Source: Prevotella disiens JCM 6334 = ATCC 29426
Lineage (GTDB): Bacteria; Bacteroidota; Bacteroidia; Bacteroidales; Bacteroidaceae
DNA: 64,000 nt
Direction: 5' to 3'
Assembly: GCF_000613345.1 (NCBI RefSeq)
Contig: NZ_BAIS01000003.1
Coordinates: 1-64,000 of the forward strand
Part shown: piece after piece, positions 35,817 through 45,367 of the stretch
Layout of the letters: each line of letters begins with the position of its first letter
How positions within the stretch are numbered: position 1 is the first letter of the stretch
Made by a program: the position numbers and the translations under genes
Notes under the pieces: generated by a model
Databases searched by the model: none
What the model was told of the DNA's origin: nothing
Seen by the model: the letters and a program-made list of their open reading frames with translations, nothing else

Positions 35817-36563
35817 TTAATTTTTGATAGTAGGGTATTTTCTGAACCAACCGTCCATTCTTAGGCGCATCACCCCAAAGAAAGCTTCCGAGAAAATGCC
35901 TCCACTCATCTTGCTTGTTCCCTCTCTTCGGTTCACAAATATAACTGGCACTTCCTTGATTTTAAATCCAATTTTGTGCGAAGTGAACTTCATTTCTATT
36001 TGGAAAGCATAGCCTTTGAAGCGAATTTCTTCTAATGGTATGGTTTCTAATACTTTGCGGCGATAGCAAACAAAGCCTGCTGTGGTATCATGAACGTGGA
36101 AACCCGTTACAAATTGCACGTATTTGCTGGCAAAATAGCTCATCAATACACGTCCAATAGGCCAGTTCACAACGTTTACTCCGCTTACATAACGTGAGCC
36201 AATAGCCACATCGAAGCCTTCATCGTGGGTAGCTGCATACAAGCGAGGCAAGTCTTTTGGGTCGTGACTAAAGTCGGCGTCCATCTCAAAGATGTATTCG
36301 TAGTGATGTTCTAATGCCCATTGGAACCCACGAATGTATGCTGTGCCAAGACCTAACTTGCCAGAACGCTCAATAATAAATAGTCGGTCGGCAAATTCTT
36401 CCTTGATTAAGTTGTGAACAATCTGTGCTGTTCCGTCTGGACTTCCATCATCGATGACTAAGATATGGAAAGTTTTCTCCAAGCCAAATACGGCTCTGAT
36501 GATTTTTTCCATATTCTCTTTTTCGTTGTAAGTCGGAATAATTACTATGCTATCGCTTGTCAT
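35817..36563 (-). CDS. Polyprenol monophosphomannose synthase-like glycosyltransferase (GT2)
   Basis: A 248-residue GT2 enzyme of the Dpm1 type: IVIIPTYNEKENMEKII, VIDDGSPDGT, MDADFSHDPKDLP and GSRYVSGVNVVNW. No membrane helices follow the catalytic domain. It should transfer a sugar from a nucleotide donor to polyprenyl phosphate, as a donor for protein or polysaccharide glycosylation. The start is taken at 36563 (MTSDSIVIIP); TACTTTTG lies upstream as a -7 box. Confidence 0.92.
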   Translation of the reverse strand: MTSDSIVIIPTYNEKENMEKIIRAVFGLEKTFHILVIDDGSPDGTAQIVHNLIKEEFADRLFIIERSGKLGLGTAYIRGFQWALEHHYEYIFEMDADFSHDPKDLPRLYAATHDEGFDVAIGSRYVSGVNVVNWPIGRVLMSYFASKYVQFVTGFHVHDTTAGFVCYRRKVLETIPLEEIRFKGYAFQIEMKFTSHKIGFKIKEVPVIFVNRREGTSKMSGGIFSEAFFGVMRLRMDGWFRKYPTIKN

Positions 36564-36691
36564 ATACAAAATTATCTTTGATGCAAAAGTAAGATAAATA
36601 TCCGAAAATCCCAAATGTTATGCGGAAAAAGGTAAACTGTAACCTTTTAAAACCGAAGAAACACATGATATTTTGACATGACATAAAAACA

Positions 36692-36723
36692 AGCGAGGGA
36701 TAGACTCGTATCCACCCCTCGCT
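36692..36723 (-). terminator. Terminator of the 36758 gene
   Basis: AGCGAGGG (36692-36699) pairs with the CCCTCGCT that ends at 36723. A second small hairpin, GCCGTTCGGACGGC, follows at 36733-36746. Confidence 0.55.
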
Positions 36724-36757
36724 GATAGTATCGCCGTTCGGACGGCGTATCGTTGTA

Positions 36758-37399
36758 TTAAAACACCACTTTCTTGCCATTCACGATATACACGCCTTTG
36801 CCTATCTTGCTCACGCGACGCCCCTGCAAATCGAACACCTCTGGTGTTTTCTTGTATGCGTTCACATGGTCGATACCCGCGGGGTTTAATTTCTTTTTCT
36901 TTCCCTTGAATACATATTGTATATGTGAGTCTTCCTTAAAAGACAAGAAAAAACTAAGTTTCAAATTGCCTTCCTTATCCACCAAACTCTCTTTCTCGTC
37001 AATACTGCCCGAGAGCAATACCGTGTGCTGTTTGTCCTTGGTAGCCACCTCGTCATCAAGATTGTTGTATGCCTCTATATGCCATTTGTTGTTATTAGGC
37101 AACAGATAGCAATCTTTGAAAGGAATTGCCGCGAACTCATATTGGCCGATTGTAACGTCTTTTAAGGTTAAAACCGTAAACAAACGCTCACCCTTGCTTA
37201 TCTCTATGGTCATATGTTTCTTGCCACTTGGAGTCTTGGTCCCGGTCGTGCGGTCGAACAATTCCGTGGTGGCCTCACCCTCATAAGTGCCCCAAACAAC
37301 TGGCACCTTCTCAGGCTTGGCTTCTTGGGCCATCATTATATTCACCTGCGCACATAGCACAATCAATAACATGGGAATTTTGTGAAAGATTCTCATCAT
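36758..37399 (-). CDS. Secreted protein with a T9SS-like C-terminal tail
   Basis: A 213-residue secreted protein (signal peptide about 1-24, LLIVLCAQVNIMMA). The body is beta-rich and not recognised (YEGEATTELFDRTTG, TVLTLKDVTIGQYEFAAIP). The last 25 residues, VFDLQGRRVSKIGKGVYIVNGKK, match the tail common in Prevotella secreted proteins and similar to T9SS type A sorting domains (DLxGRxV...GxYxV). The codons look somewhat richer in G and C than those of the neighbours, which could mean recent arrival, but this was judged by eye. Confidence 0.72.
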   Translation of the reverse strand: MMRIFHKIPMLLIVLCAQVNIMMAQEAKPEKVPVVWGTYEGEATTELFDRTTGTKTPSGKKHMTIEISKGERLFTVLTLKDVTIGQYEFAAIPFKDCYLLPNNNKWHIEAYNNLDDEVATKDKQHTVLLSGSIDEKESLVDKEGNLKLSFFLSFKEDSHIQYVFKGKKKKLNPAGIDHVNAYKKTPEVFDLQGRRVSKIGKGVYIVNGKKVVF

Positions 37400-37597
37400 T
37401 GTTTTTTTCTTTTAATTTTTAATTAATTATTTAATGAAGTGACCACAACAATTCACATATCACATTGCGAGCTGTTTGCGACCACAAAAAAAAATGCGGC
37501 GCAAAGGTATGAAAATAGTGGTAAAAAATCGAGACTCCACTTGCAAAAAAAATATAAATATGCCATTTATAACCAAATCGTTGTATGCTTTAAAATT

Positions 37598-37658
37598 CAA
37601 AATAGGCTGTTTTTTATCTCAAAAGAGCCTATTTTGCAGTTCAAAACAGGCACTTTTG
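37598..37658. repeat. 22-bp-period repeat array, locus 4 (3 units)
   Basis: Units start at 37598, 37620 and 37642 with spacers TATCT and CAGTT; the cores are TAGGCTG, GAGCCTA and CAGGCAC. It lies just past the stop of hemW (minus strand). Confidence 0.8.
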
Positions 37659-37673
37659 AAATTCTACTTGTTT

Positions 37674-38840
37674 TTAAACCCAGACGAGTTCGCTCATTAT
37701 CGCATCGCTAACGTATATACCTTCGCGCGTAAGGTGTAAATGTTCGTTCCCCAAACTTAGTAATCCACGTTCTATAAAAAGTTTGGAAGCCTTGATAATG
37801 TGCGTTTTAAAAGGTTCTTCCAAGTTTTTCAAATCAATACCCTTGCGTGTTCTTAGTGCCGTTGTTACGGTATCGTTAAAATGCGTTGGTTTATCAATGT
37901 TTTCAGCCTCATAAATAGGCGTTCCATTTTCGATACCTTCCATGTATTTTTGGAGGTTGTCCACGTTCCAACGGCGTTGTTGATGATTGTAACCATGTGC
38001 CGATGCGCCCACACCAATGTACGATTGATTTGCCCAATAGGCACTATTATGGCGCGAACGATAAGGCGATGAGCCGTTATTGATAAGCTTTGCAAAATTA
38101 CTGATTTCATATTGCTCGTAATGAGCTGCTACAAGGCGGTCGATTAGTTTATCGTACATAGTCCGATACAACTCCTCGTCCATATCTTTTACCTTTCCTT
38201 GTTCTAACAAGCGATAGAGTGGGGTGCCTTCTTCGTACATTAAACTATAAGCCGAAAGGTGTTCCACATTCAAAGCAATCGCCTTTTCAATATCATCTTC
38301 CCACTCTTGTAAGGTTTCTTCGGGGAAGCCAAACATTAAATCAATAGAAATGTTATGAATATCAGCACGATGCAAACGGTCGATAGCCATCTTTACATCG
38401 TTCGCTTTGTGTCGCCTTCTCAGAAATTTCAACCGAGTTTCAGAGAACGTTTGCGCCCCCATTGAAATGCGATTGATAGGAAAATGGCGCATGTTTTCAG
38501 CAAATTCTTCGGTTACATCATCGGGGTTACATTCAAAAGAAATTTCCATATCAGCCAACTTTTCCATCTTGTCGGAATAGTTATCTTCTATGGTTTGAAA
38601 TATTTTCTCAATGTGTTGAGGTGCTAATTGCGAGGGAGTGCCGCCTCCAAAGTAAATTGTTTCTAAGGTTTCGTTGTTATCTTGGAATACGAAATTCTTT
38701 TGTTCCACCAATTCTTTGCACACTGCTACCACATAGCGGTCAATGGTTTCGGTTCTCGTTTTTGGGGTTAGTGTAGAATAAAACCCACAATAAATGCAAC
38801 GTGAAGCACAAAACGGAATATGAATGTAAAGACTTGCCAT
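37674..38840 (-). CDS. hemW: HemW, radical SAM haem chaperone
   Basis: A 388-residue radical SAM protein. CxxxCxxC is in HIPFCASRCIYCGF, followed by FGGGTPSQL, ISMGAQTFSE and SIDLMFGFPEET. The absence of the extra HemN-specific cysteine (CxxxCxxCxC) points to HemW, a haem chaperone, rather than coproporphyrinogen dehydrogenase. TACTTTTG (38892 to 38885) is its -7 box. Confidence 0.93.
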   Translation of the reverse strand: MASLYIHIPFCASRCIYCGFYSTLTPKTRTETIDRYVVAVCKELVEQKNFVFQDNNETLETIYFGGGTPSQLAPQHIEKIFQTIEDNYSDKMEKLADMEISFECNPDDVTEEFAENMRHFPINRISMGAQTFSETRLKFLRRRHKANDVKMAIDRLHRADIHNISIDLMFGFPEETLQEWEDDIEKAIALNVEHLSAYSLMYEEGTPLYRLLEQGKVKDMDEELYRTMYDKLIDRLVAAHYEQYEISNFAKLINNGSSPYRSRHNSAYWANQSYIGVGASAHGYNHQQRRWNVDNLQKYMEGIENGTPIYEAENIDKPTHFNDTVTTALRTRKGIDLKNLEEPFKTHIIKASKLFIERGLLSLGNEHLHLTREGIYVSDAIMSELVWV

Positions 38841-39111
38841 TATATATTAATAAGGAGAACGCCTTACGAGCGTTGATTTCCTTGCAAAAGTACTAATTTC
38901 TTTTAAAACTTTGCAAAATTCTTATAAATTGTTTTGGTAGTATAAAATAAAATGACTAACTTAGACGACAGATTCAGTAAGTATTGCTTATTGTAATCGA
39001 AAAAAAAACAATAATACTAACAACCTAAAGGTGGGCTTCTAAAAGAATCTATCAAGATTAACGACCTACACATAGAAATTTTGGAACAACCTTTTTAAAT
39101 CTATCGTGGTT

Positions 39112-41272
39112 ATGAGAATATATCAGACAAACGAAATTAAGAACATTGCATTGCTTGGCAGTGCGGGTAGCGGCAAGACTACACTTGCGAGAGTATGTTG
39201 TTTGGCGCAGGTGTCATTAAACGACGTGGCACCATTGAGGCGAAAAACACAGTTAGTGATTATTTCCCAGTAGAACAAGAATATGGTTACTCGGTCTTTT
39301 CTACTGTTTTTCATGTCGAGTGGAACAATAAGAAGTTAAACATAATTGATTGCCCAGGAAGCGATGACTTCGTTGGTGGTGCTATCACAGCATTGAACGT
39401 AACCGATCAAGCCGTAATTCTCATTAATGGACAATATGGTCCAGAAGTAGGCACACAAAATAATTTCCGATATACAGAGAAATTAAAGAAACCTGTTATC
39501 TTCTTAGTCAATCAATTAGATTCCGATAAATGCGACTTCGATAATGTTATGAACAGCATGAAGGAAATTTATGGTTCTAAATGTGTTCAAATTCAATATC
39601 CAACCGCAACTGGTTCGGGTTTTAATAGCATCATTGATGTTCTTTTGATGAAGAAATATAGTTGGAAACCTGAAGGTGGTGCGCCTATTATTGAGGATAT
39701 TCCAGCTGAAGAAATGGATAAAGCATTGGAACTTCACAAGATTTTGGTTGAAGCAGCTGCCGAAAACGATGAAACATTAATGGAAAAGTTCTTTGAAACA
39801 GAAACGCTTACAGAAGATGAAATGCGTGAAGGTATTCGCAAAGGACTTGTTGCACGCAGCATATTCCCAGTTTTCTGTGTTTGTGCAGGGAAAGATATGG
39901 GCGTGCGCCGCTTAATGGAGTTCTTAGGCAATGTAGTTCCTTTCGTTGATGAAATGGATAAGGTTCACAATACTCGTGGAGAAGAGGTTACACCCGATAC
40001 AAATGGGGCGGAATCTGTTTATTTCTTTAAGACTGCTGTTGAGCCTCACATCGGTGAAGTGAGCTACTTTAAGGTGATGAGTGGCTCTATAAAAGTGGGC
40101 GATGATTTGACAAATGCAGATAGAGGCTCAAAGGAACGCATTGGCAAATCTTTGCTTGTGCAGGTGCTAATCGTATTCCTGTTGAACAACTCAACGCTGG
40201 CGATATTGGTTGTACTGTAAAATTGAAAGATGTCAAGACGGGTAATACTTTGAATGGTAAAGGTGTTGAACAACATTTCGATTTCATCAAGTATCCTAAC
40301 CCAAAATATATGCGTGCCATTGAGGCTACCAATTCGCAAGAAACAGAAAAACTCATGGCTGCACTCTTAAAGATGCGTCAAGAAGACCCTACATGGATTG
40401 TAGAACAGAGCAAGGAATTGCGCCAAACCATTGTGAAAGGACAGGGCGAATTCCACTTGCGTACCCTCAAATGGCGTTTGGAAAACAATGAAAAACTTCA
40501 AACTGTATTTAAGGAAGCACGCATACCATATCGTGAAACCATTACAAAGCAAGCAAAAGCTGAGTATCGTCATAAGAAACAAAGTGGTGGTGCAGGTCAG
40601 TTTGGCGAAGTTCACCTCATTGTAGAACCATACGCTGAAGGAATGCCAGACCCTACTATGTACAAGTTTAATGGGCAAGAGTTTAAGATGAACATCAAGG
40701 GTAAGGAAGAAAAAGATTTACCTTGGGGCGGTAAACTCGTCTTTATCAACTCAGTAGTAGGCGGTGCTATTGATACACGCTTCATGCCTGCCATCTTAAA
40801 AGGTATCATGGATTGTATGGAACATGGTCCATTGACAGGTAGTTATGCTCGCGATGTACGCGTAATTGTTTACGATGGTAAGATGCACCCAGTTGATTCT
40901 AACGAACTTTCATTTACGCTTGCTGCTCGCCACGCTTTCTCTGATGCGTTCAAAGTTGCTGGTCCAAAGATTTTGGAACCAATTTACGATTTGGAAGTAT
41001 ATGTACCAAGCGATTATATGGGCGATGTGATGAGCGATTTGCAAGGTCGTCGTGCCATGATTATGGGTATGGATTCGGAGGCAGGCTACCAAAAGTTGCA
41101 AGCTAAGATTCCTTTGAAAGAATTGTCAAGCTATAGTATTTCGTTGAGTTCGCTCACTGGTGGTCGTGCAAGTTTCACAACTAAATTCTCAAGTTACGAA
41201 CTTGTACCTAACGAATTGCAACAAACCCTCATCGCTGAACATGAAGCAGAGGTGAAGGACGAAGAAGAATAA
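39112..41272 (+). pseudogene. Elongation factor G paralogue (EF-G2), two frameshifts
   Basis: A reconstructed 720-residue EF-G-like protein in three frames. It starts MRIYQTNEIKNIALLGSAGSGKT (P-loop 16-23). Adding one G at 39189 restores LAESMLFGAG, and one C at 40145 restores IGQIFACAGANRIPVEQLNAGD. Switch II reads DCPGSDDF instead of DTPGHVDF, so the catalytic histidine is missing, and NKMD is NQLD. This fits the Bacteroides EF-G2 described as supporting translation without GTP hydrolysis during carbon starvation. Domains III-V are complete (QSGGAGQFGEVHL, SLTGGRASFTTKFSSYE). Both breaks may be sequence errors. Confidence 0.88.
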
Positions 41273-41318
41273 AATAGAAATCGTGATTTGCCCATACCAT
41301 TGGGTTATATTAATAATG

Positions 41319-41348
41319 AGGTTGGCAGCTTTTTGAGCATGCCAACCT
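41319..41348 (+). terminator. EF-G2 terminator
   Basis: AGGTTGGCA and TGCCAACCT form a 9-base stem with a 12-base loop, followed by a long T-run. Confidence 0.88.
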
Positions 41349-41391
41349 TTTATTTTTTTTGAAATATTTTGGTAAAGGAATTTTGATTTAC

Positions 41392-41525
41392 TATCTTTGC
41401 ATAAGATATAGCTGCACTCGGCAATTAGAAAGTAAACTTTCTTTGCACTCGTTGGCAATATCTTTGCATAAGATATAGCTGCACTCGGCAAATAGAAAGT
41501 AAACTTTCTTTGCGCTCGTTGGCTA
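41392..41525 (+). repeat. 67-bp tandem element with -7 boxes, copy A
   Basis: Two copies of a 67-bp unit (starts 41392 and 41459), nearly identical. Each begins TATCTTTGCATAAGATATAG, continues with GCTGCACTCGGCAA, and contains GAAAGTAAACTTTC, an inverted repeat. Each opening box matches TAnnTTTG, so the element can supply promoters for the downstream operon starting at 41545. A related, inverted copy lies at 49287-49378. Confidence 0.85.
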
Positions 41526-41544
41526 TCTAATAAATTGTAAATAA

Positions 41545-43982
41545 ATGACACGAATGGAAATAAAACATACTATCGACTGTTTTGTTCCTTGCAATAATGT
41601 ATTGCAAGCTGAAGAAATAGCGAAGCAATTCATAAACGAAGACGAAGTAAATAAAGTTTGGTTGCTTAGAACAGAGGCTGCCAATATGGATAAAACACTT
41701 CCCGAAGGAGTGGAAACCATGCAAGTTGGCAATATTCTTTCAGTAGAAACCATGCTCGCAATGGCAGAGAATTGTACTGCCGATTATGTGCTTTTTTATA
41801 TGAAAACTTCGCCCATTACATTGGGTTACCATGCTTTGAAACGTTTTTTGAATGTTGCCAAGGACACTAAAGCAGCGATGGTTTATGCCGACCGTTACTC
41901 GGTTGAGGCTGGAAAAGTGGTGCACCACCCTGTTATTGATTATCAAGTAGGAAGTATTCGTGATGATTTCGATTTCGGTTCTTTGGTCTTGATAGATGCA
42001 AAGCAATTGAAGGCTTATGCTAAACAAGCTGAAAAGCACGATTATAAGTTTGCTGGTTGGTATGATTTGCGTTTGTTCTTGAGTCGCCAAGAACGAATTT
42101 TCCATTTAGATGAATACCTCTATACCGAAGAGGAAGACGACTTGCGCCGTAGTGGCGAGAAGCAATTCGACTATGTAAACCCACGCAATCGTGAGGTGCA
42201 AATAGAAATGGAAAAAGCGGCAACCGCCCATTTGAAAGCCGTAGGAGCGTTGGTTGATATATCAAAATATCAACAACCCGACTTTGAAGGGGGGAATTTC
42301 AAGGTGGAAGCATCGGTGGTTATTCCTGTTTTCAATCGTGAAAAAACAATTCGTGATGCGGTGGAATCGGCATTAAGTCAGCAGACTAATTTTGAATACA
42401 ACGTAATCGTTGTGGATAATCATTCTACCGACCAAACCACAGCGATACTTTCTGAAATGGCAAAGAGTAACGCCCGCCTTGTTCATCTTACCCCACAACG
42501 CACCGACCTCGGTATTGGTGGTTGTTGGAACTATGCTGTGAATAACGAAAAGTGTGGGCGTTTTGCCGTCCAATTAGATAGTGATGACCTTTATTCATCG
42601 GAACTTACCTTGCAAAAGATAGTTGATGCTTTCCATAAGCAGAAGGCTGCCATGATAATAGGTTCGTATCGAATGTGCGATTTTGAGTTAAATACCTTAC
42701 CACCAGGATTGATTGACCATGCAGAATGGACAGACGAGAATGGTTGTAACAATGCTTTGCGCATCAATGGTTTAGGTGCTCCACGTGCGTTTTATACACC
42801 ATTGGCACGCGAAATACAATTCCCAAATACCAATTATGGGGAAGATTATGCCATGGGATTGGCTTTTAGCCGACAATTCCGCATCGGTCGTCTTTACGAA
42901 GAACTCTATTTGTGTCGTCGTTGGGGTGGAAATAGCGATGCAGCATTGAGCGTTGAACGTGTCAATGCCAATAATTTATACAAAGACCGATTGCGTACCA
43001 TCGAATTAACGGCACGTCAGCAACTCAACAAGCAAGGCGATGAGGAGGGCGCAAAGAGTTTAGAGCCTTTTTTTACAGCCAACTGAACCAATGGGCAGAT
43101 GCCAAACAGCGGTTCAGTGATTTAGAATTGGTGCAAATAAAAAATATCGGTGATGGCTTAAAGGCGCAGTTTAATCCTGCAAGAATGGTCAGCACGGGGG
43201 CTAAAATAGATAAAACAACGATAGCAAAACGTCCTTGTTTCCTTTGTGTAGCTAATCGCCCAGCGGTTCAAACAAGTGTTTCGTTTGGTTCATCGTTTGA
43301 GATATTAGTCAATCCGTTCCCTATCTTACCGATTCATTTCACCATTCCTGCACGCCAACATCAATTGCAAAAGATAAAAGAGTATTACGCTGATTTGCAC
43401 AACCTTGCTAATGCGTATCCAAATCTTATGTTCTTTTACAATGGACCAAAGTGTGGCGCAAGCGCACCAGACCATTTGCATTTTCAAGGTGGTACAAGTG
43501 GGTTGTTGCCTATACAAGAAAGGTGGGACGATTTGGAGGCTTCGGCACTGCCATTGTTGAACCTCAGTGATGTGGAAGGTATATTCTTGATTCAAGATTT
43601 CGCCTATCCTGCCCTTGCTATTAAGAGTCGTAGCGTTGAAAACGATGAATATTTGTTTCGCATAGTTTACGATTCGTTGCCACAAAGAGAGGACGAAATT
43701 GAGCCAATGATGAATATTGTGGTTTGGAAGAAAGGACTTGACACTATTTCTGTTGTCTTTCCACGTCAGAAACATCGTCCTGAATGCTATTCAAAGGAAG
43801 GAGATGAGCAGTATTTGATAAGTCCTGGTGCTTTGGATATGGGCGGTTTGCTCATTCTTCCACGACAAATTGACTTTGAAAGAATGAATGCCGACTTATT
43901 AAAAGAGGTGATGAAAGAAATTGTTCTTGCACCAACGGAGATGGAAAAGGTGTGCGAAAAAATCAAAAATACAAAGGTATAA
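41545..43982 (+). pseudogene. Tandem glycosyltransferase-DUF4922 fusion, one frameshift
   Basis: A reconstructed protein of about 812 residues. Residues 1-230 resemble a degenerate GT-A domain ([25 protein letters not shown]); 255-500 form a GT2 domain ([53 protein letters not shown]); the rest is DUF4922 with PCFLC, PFPILPIHFTIP and PDHLHFQGG, a HIT/GalT-like nucleotidyltransferase fold. The break is the T-run at 43068-43074: eight Ts instead of seven give [10 protein letters not shown] and a single protein. The second part has no good start of its own, which supports fusion. The substrate is unknown. First gene of an operon with SpoIID and an AmpG-like permease. Confidence 0.8.
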
Positions 43983-43994
43983 CGAACTGAAACA

Positions 43995-45336
43995 ATGGGA
44001 ATAAGTAAGATAACAGCAGAACCGAACGTATCGGTAGGCATTGTTAGTGCAAGCAAATTGTGCTTTTCGCTCAATCATGTTTATTCGGTAAATGGAGTAG
44101 CGTGTAGCGGAAAACAGAAGGTAGAACTGGCTGAAGGACGCATTTTATGGCAAAATAAGACTTATGATACGCTTGTTTTTAAACCTATTGATGCTCAATC
44201 ATCGTTTACACTCGAAGACGTTACCATTGGAGTGAATTTCCATTGGGAGCGAAAAGAGGCACAAACATTCTTAGGGAAATTGCGTTTTGTGGTGGAAAAC
44301 GGTAAGATTTGCGCTATAAATGAACTGCCTGTTGAAACTTATTTAACCAGTGTTATATCGTCAGAGATGCGTGCCACGTCTTCATTAGAGTTGCTTAAAG
44401 CCCACGCGGTAATATCACGCAGTTGGCTTTTGGCGCAAATGCAGCAACGAAAAGCAAGTGAAAGCAATGCAGAAGCACTTGTTTCGTTTGTAAAAACCGA
44501 TGACGAAATCATACGTTGGTACGACCGTGAAGACCATAAACTATTTGATGTATGTGCCGATGACCATTGTCAACGCTATCAAGCATTACAAAGGCAGCCA
44601 ATAAGCATGTGGTGGAAGCTATAAAACAAACCGCTGGAGAAATATTAACAAGTGGCGATGAGATTTGCGATGCACGTTATAGCAAGTGTTGCGGTGGTGC
44701 AATAGAGGAATTTCAATATTGTTGGGAGAACATCAGAAAGCCTTATTTGGTGGCACTACCCGATGTTCTGCCCGACGAAAAGCCTTTGCCCGACCTTACC
44801 GATGAGGCAATTGCAAGAAAATGGATATTGTCTAAACCTGAAGCGTTTTGCAATACAAACAATAAAAAGGTGCTTTCGCAGGTGTTAAACGACTTTGACC
44901 AAGAAACAACAGACTTCTATAGATGGGAGCAAATCTACTCGCAAGCAGAAGTAAAGCAGCTTTTAGAAGAAAAAATAGGGGTTGATTTTGGTGATATTCT
45001 CGACCTTATTCCATTGGAAAGAGGCAAGAGTGGGCGCATCTTTCGACTGAAAATAGTGGGTACAAAGCGCACTTTGATTATCGGAAAGGAACTTGAAATT
45101 AGGCGAGCATTAAGCAAAAGTCATCTTTATAGTTCGGCATTTGTGGTTGAACGAGCTGATTTGAAAGACAATGTTCCACAAACTTTTACGATAAAAGGTG
45201 CTGGTTGGGGGCATGGAGTAGGGCTTTGCCAGATTGGCGCTGCATGATGGGCGAACAAGGTTATCGTTACGACCAAATACTTTTACATTATTATAAAGGT
45301 GCAGATATAACAAAGGCATACGAAAGACGTTCTTAA
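43995..45336 (+). pseudogene. SpoIID/LytB domain protein, two frameshifts
   Basis: A reconstructed 447-residue protein. The SpoIID core (LPVETYLTSVISSEMRATSSLELLKAHAVISRSW, then DARYSKCCGGAIEEF and GAGWGHGVGLCQIGAA) is intact apart from two single-base losses: one G near 44583 (CQRYQGITKAANKHV is restored) and one base near 45244 (GAA.MGEQGYRYDQILLHYYKGADI is restored). SpoIID enzymes are lytic transglycosylases acting on glycan strands without stem peptides. There is no signal peptide or membrane helix at the N-terminus, which is odd for a cell-wall enzyme. It starts 12 bases after the DUF4922 gene. Confidence 0.85.
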
Positions 45337-45367
45337 TACAGAGCAAAGCAGCGCAAACGCAAATTAT

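Noticed and set aside
37674-38840. Coproporphyrinogen dehydrogenase HemN
   Set aside because: The cluster motif is CxxxCxxC followed by GF, without the extra HemN-type cysteine; HemW fits better.
39189-40145. Programmed frameshifting in EF-G2
   Set aside because: The break points lack a slippery heptamer with downstream structure, and two shifts in one housekeeping-type gene plus similar breaks in four others point to base loss.
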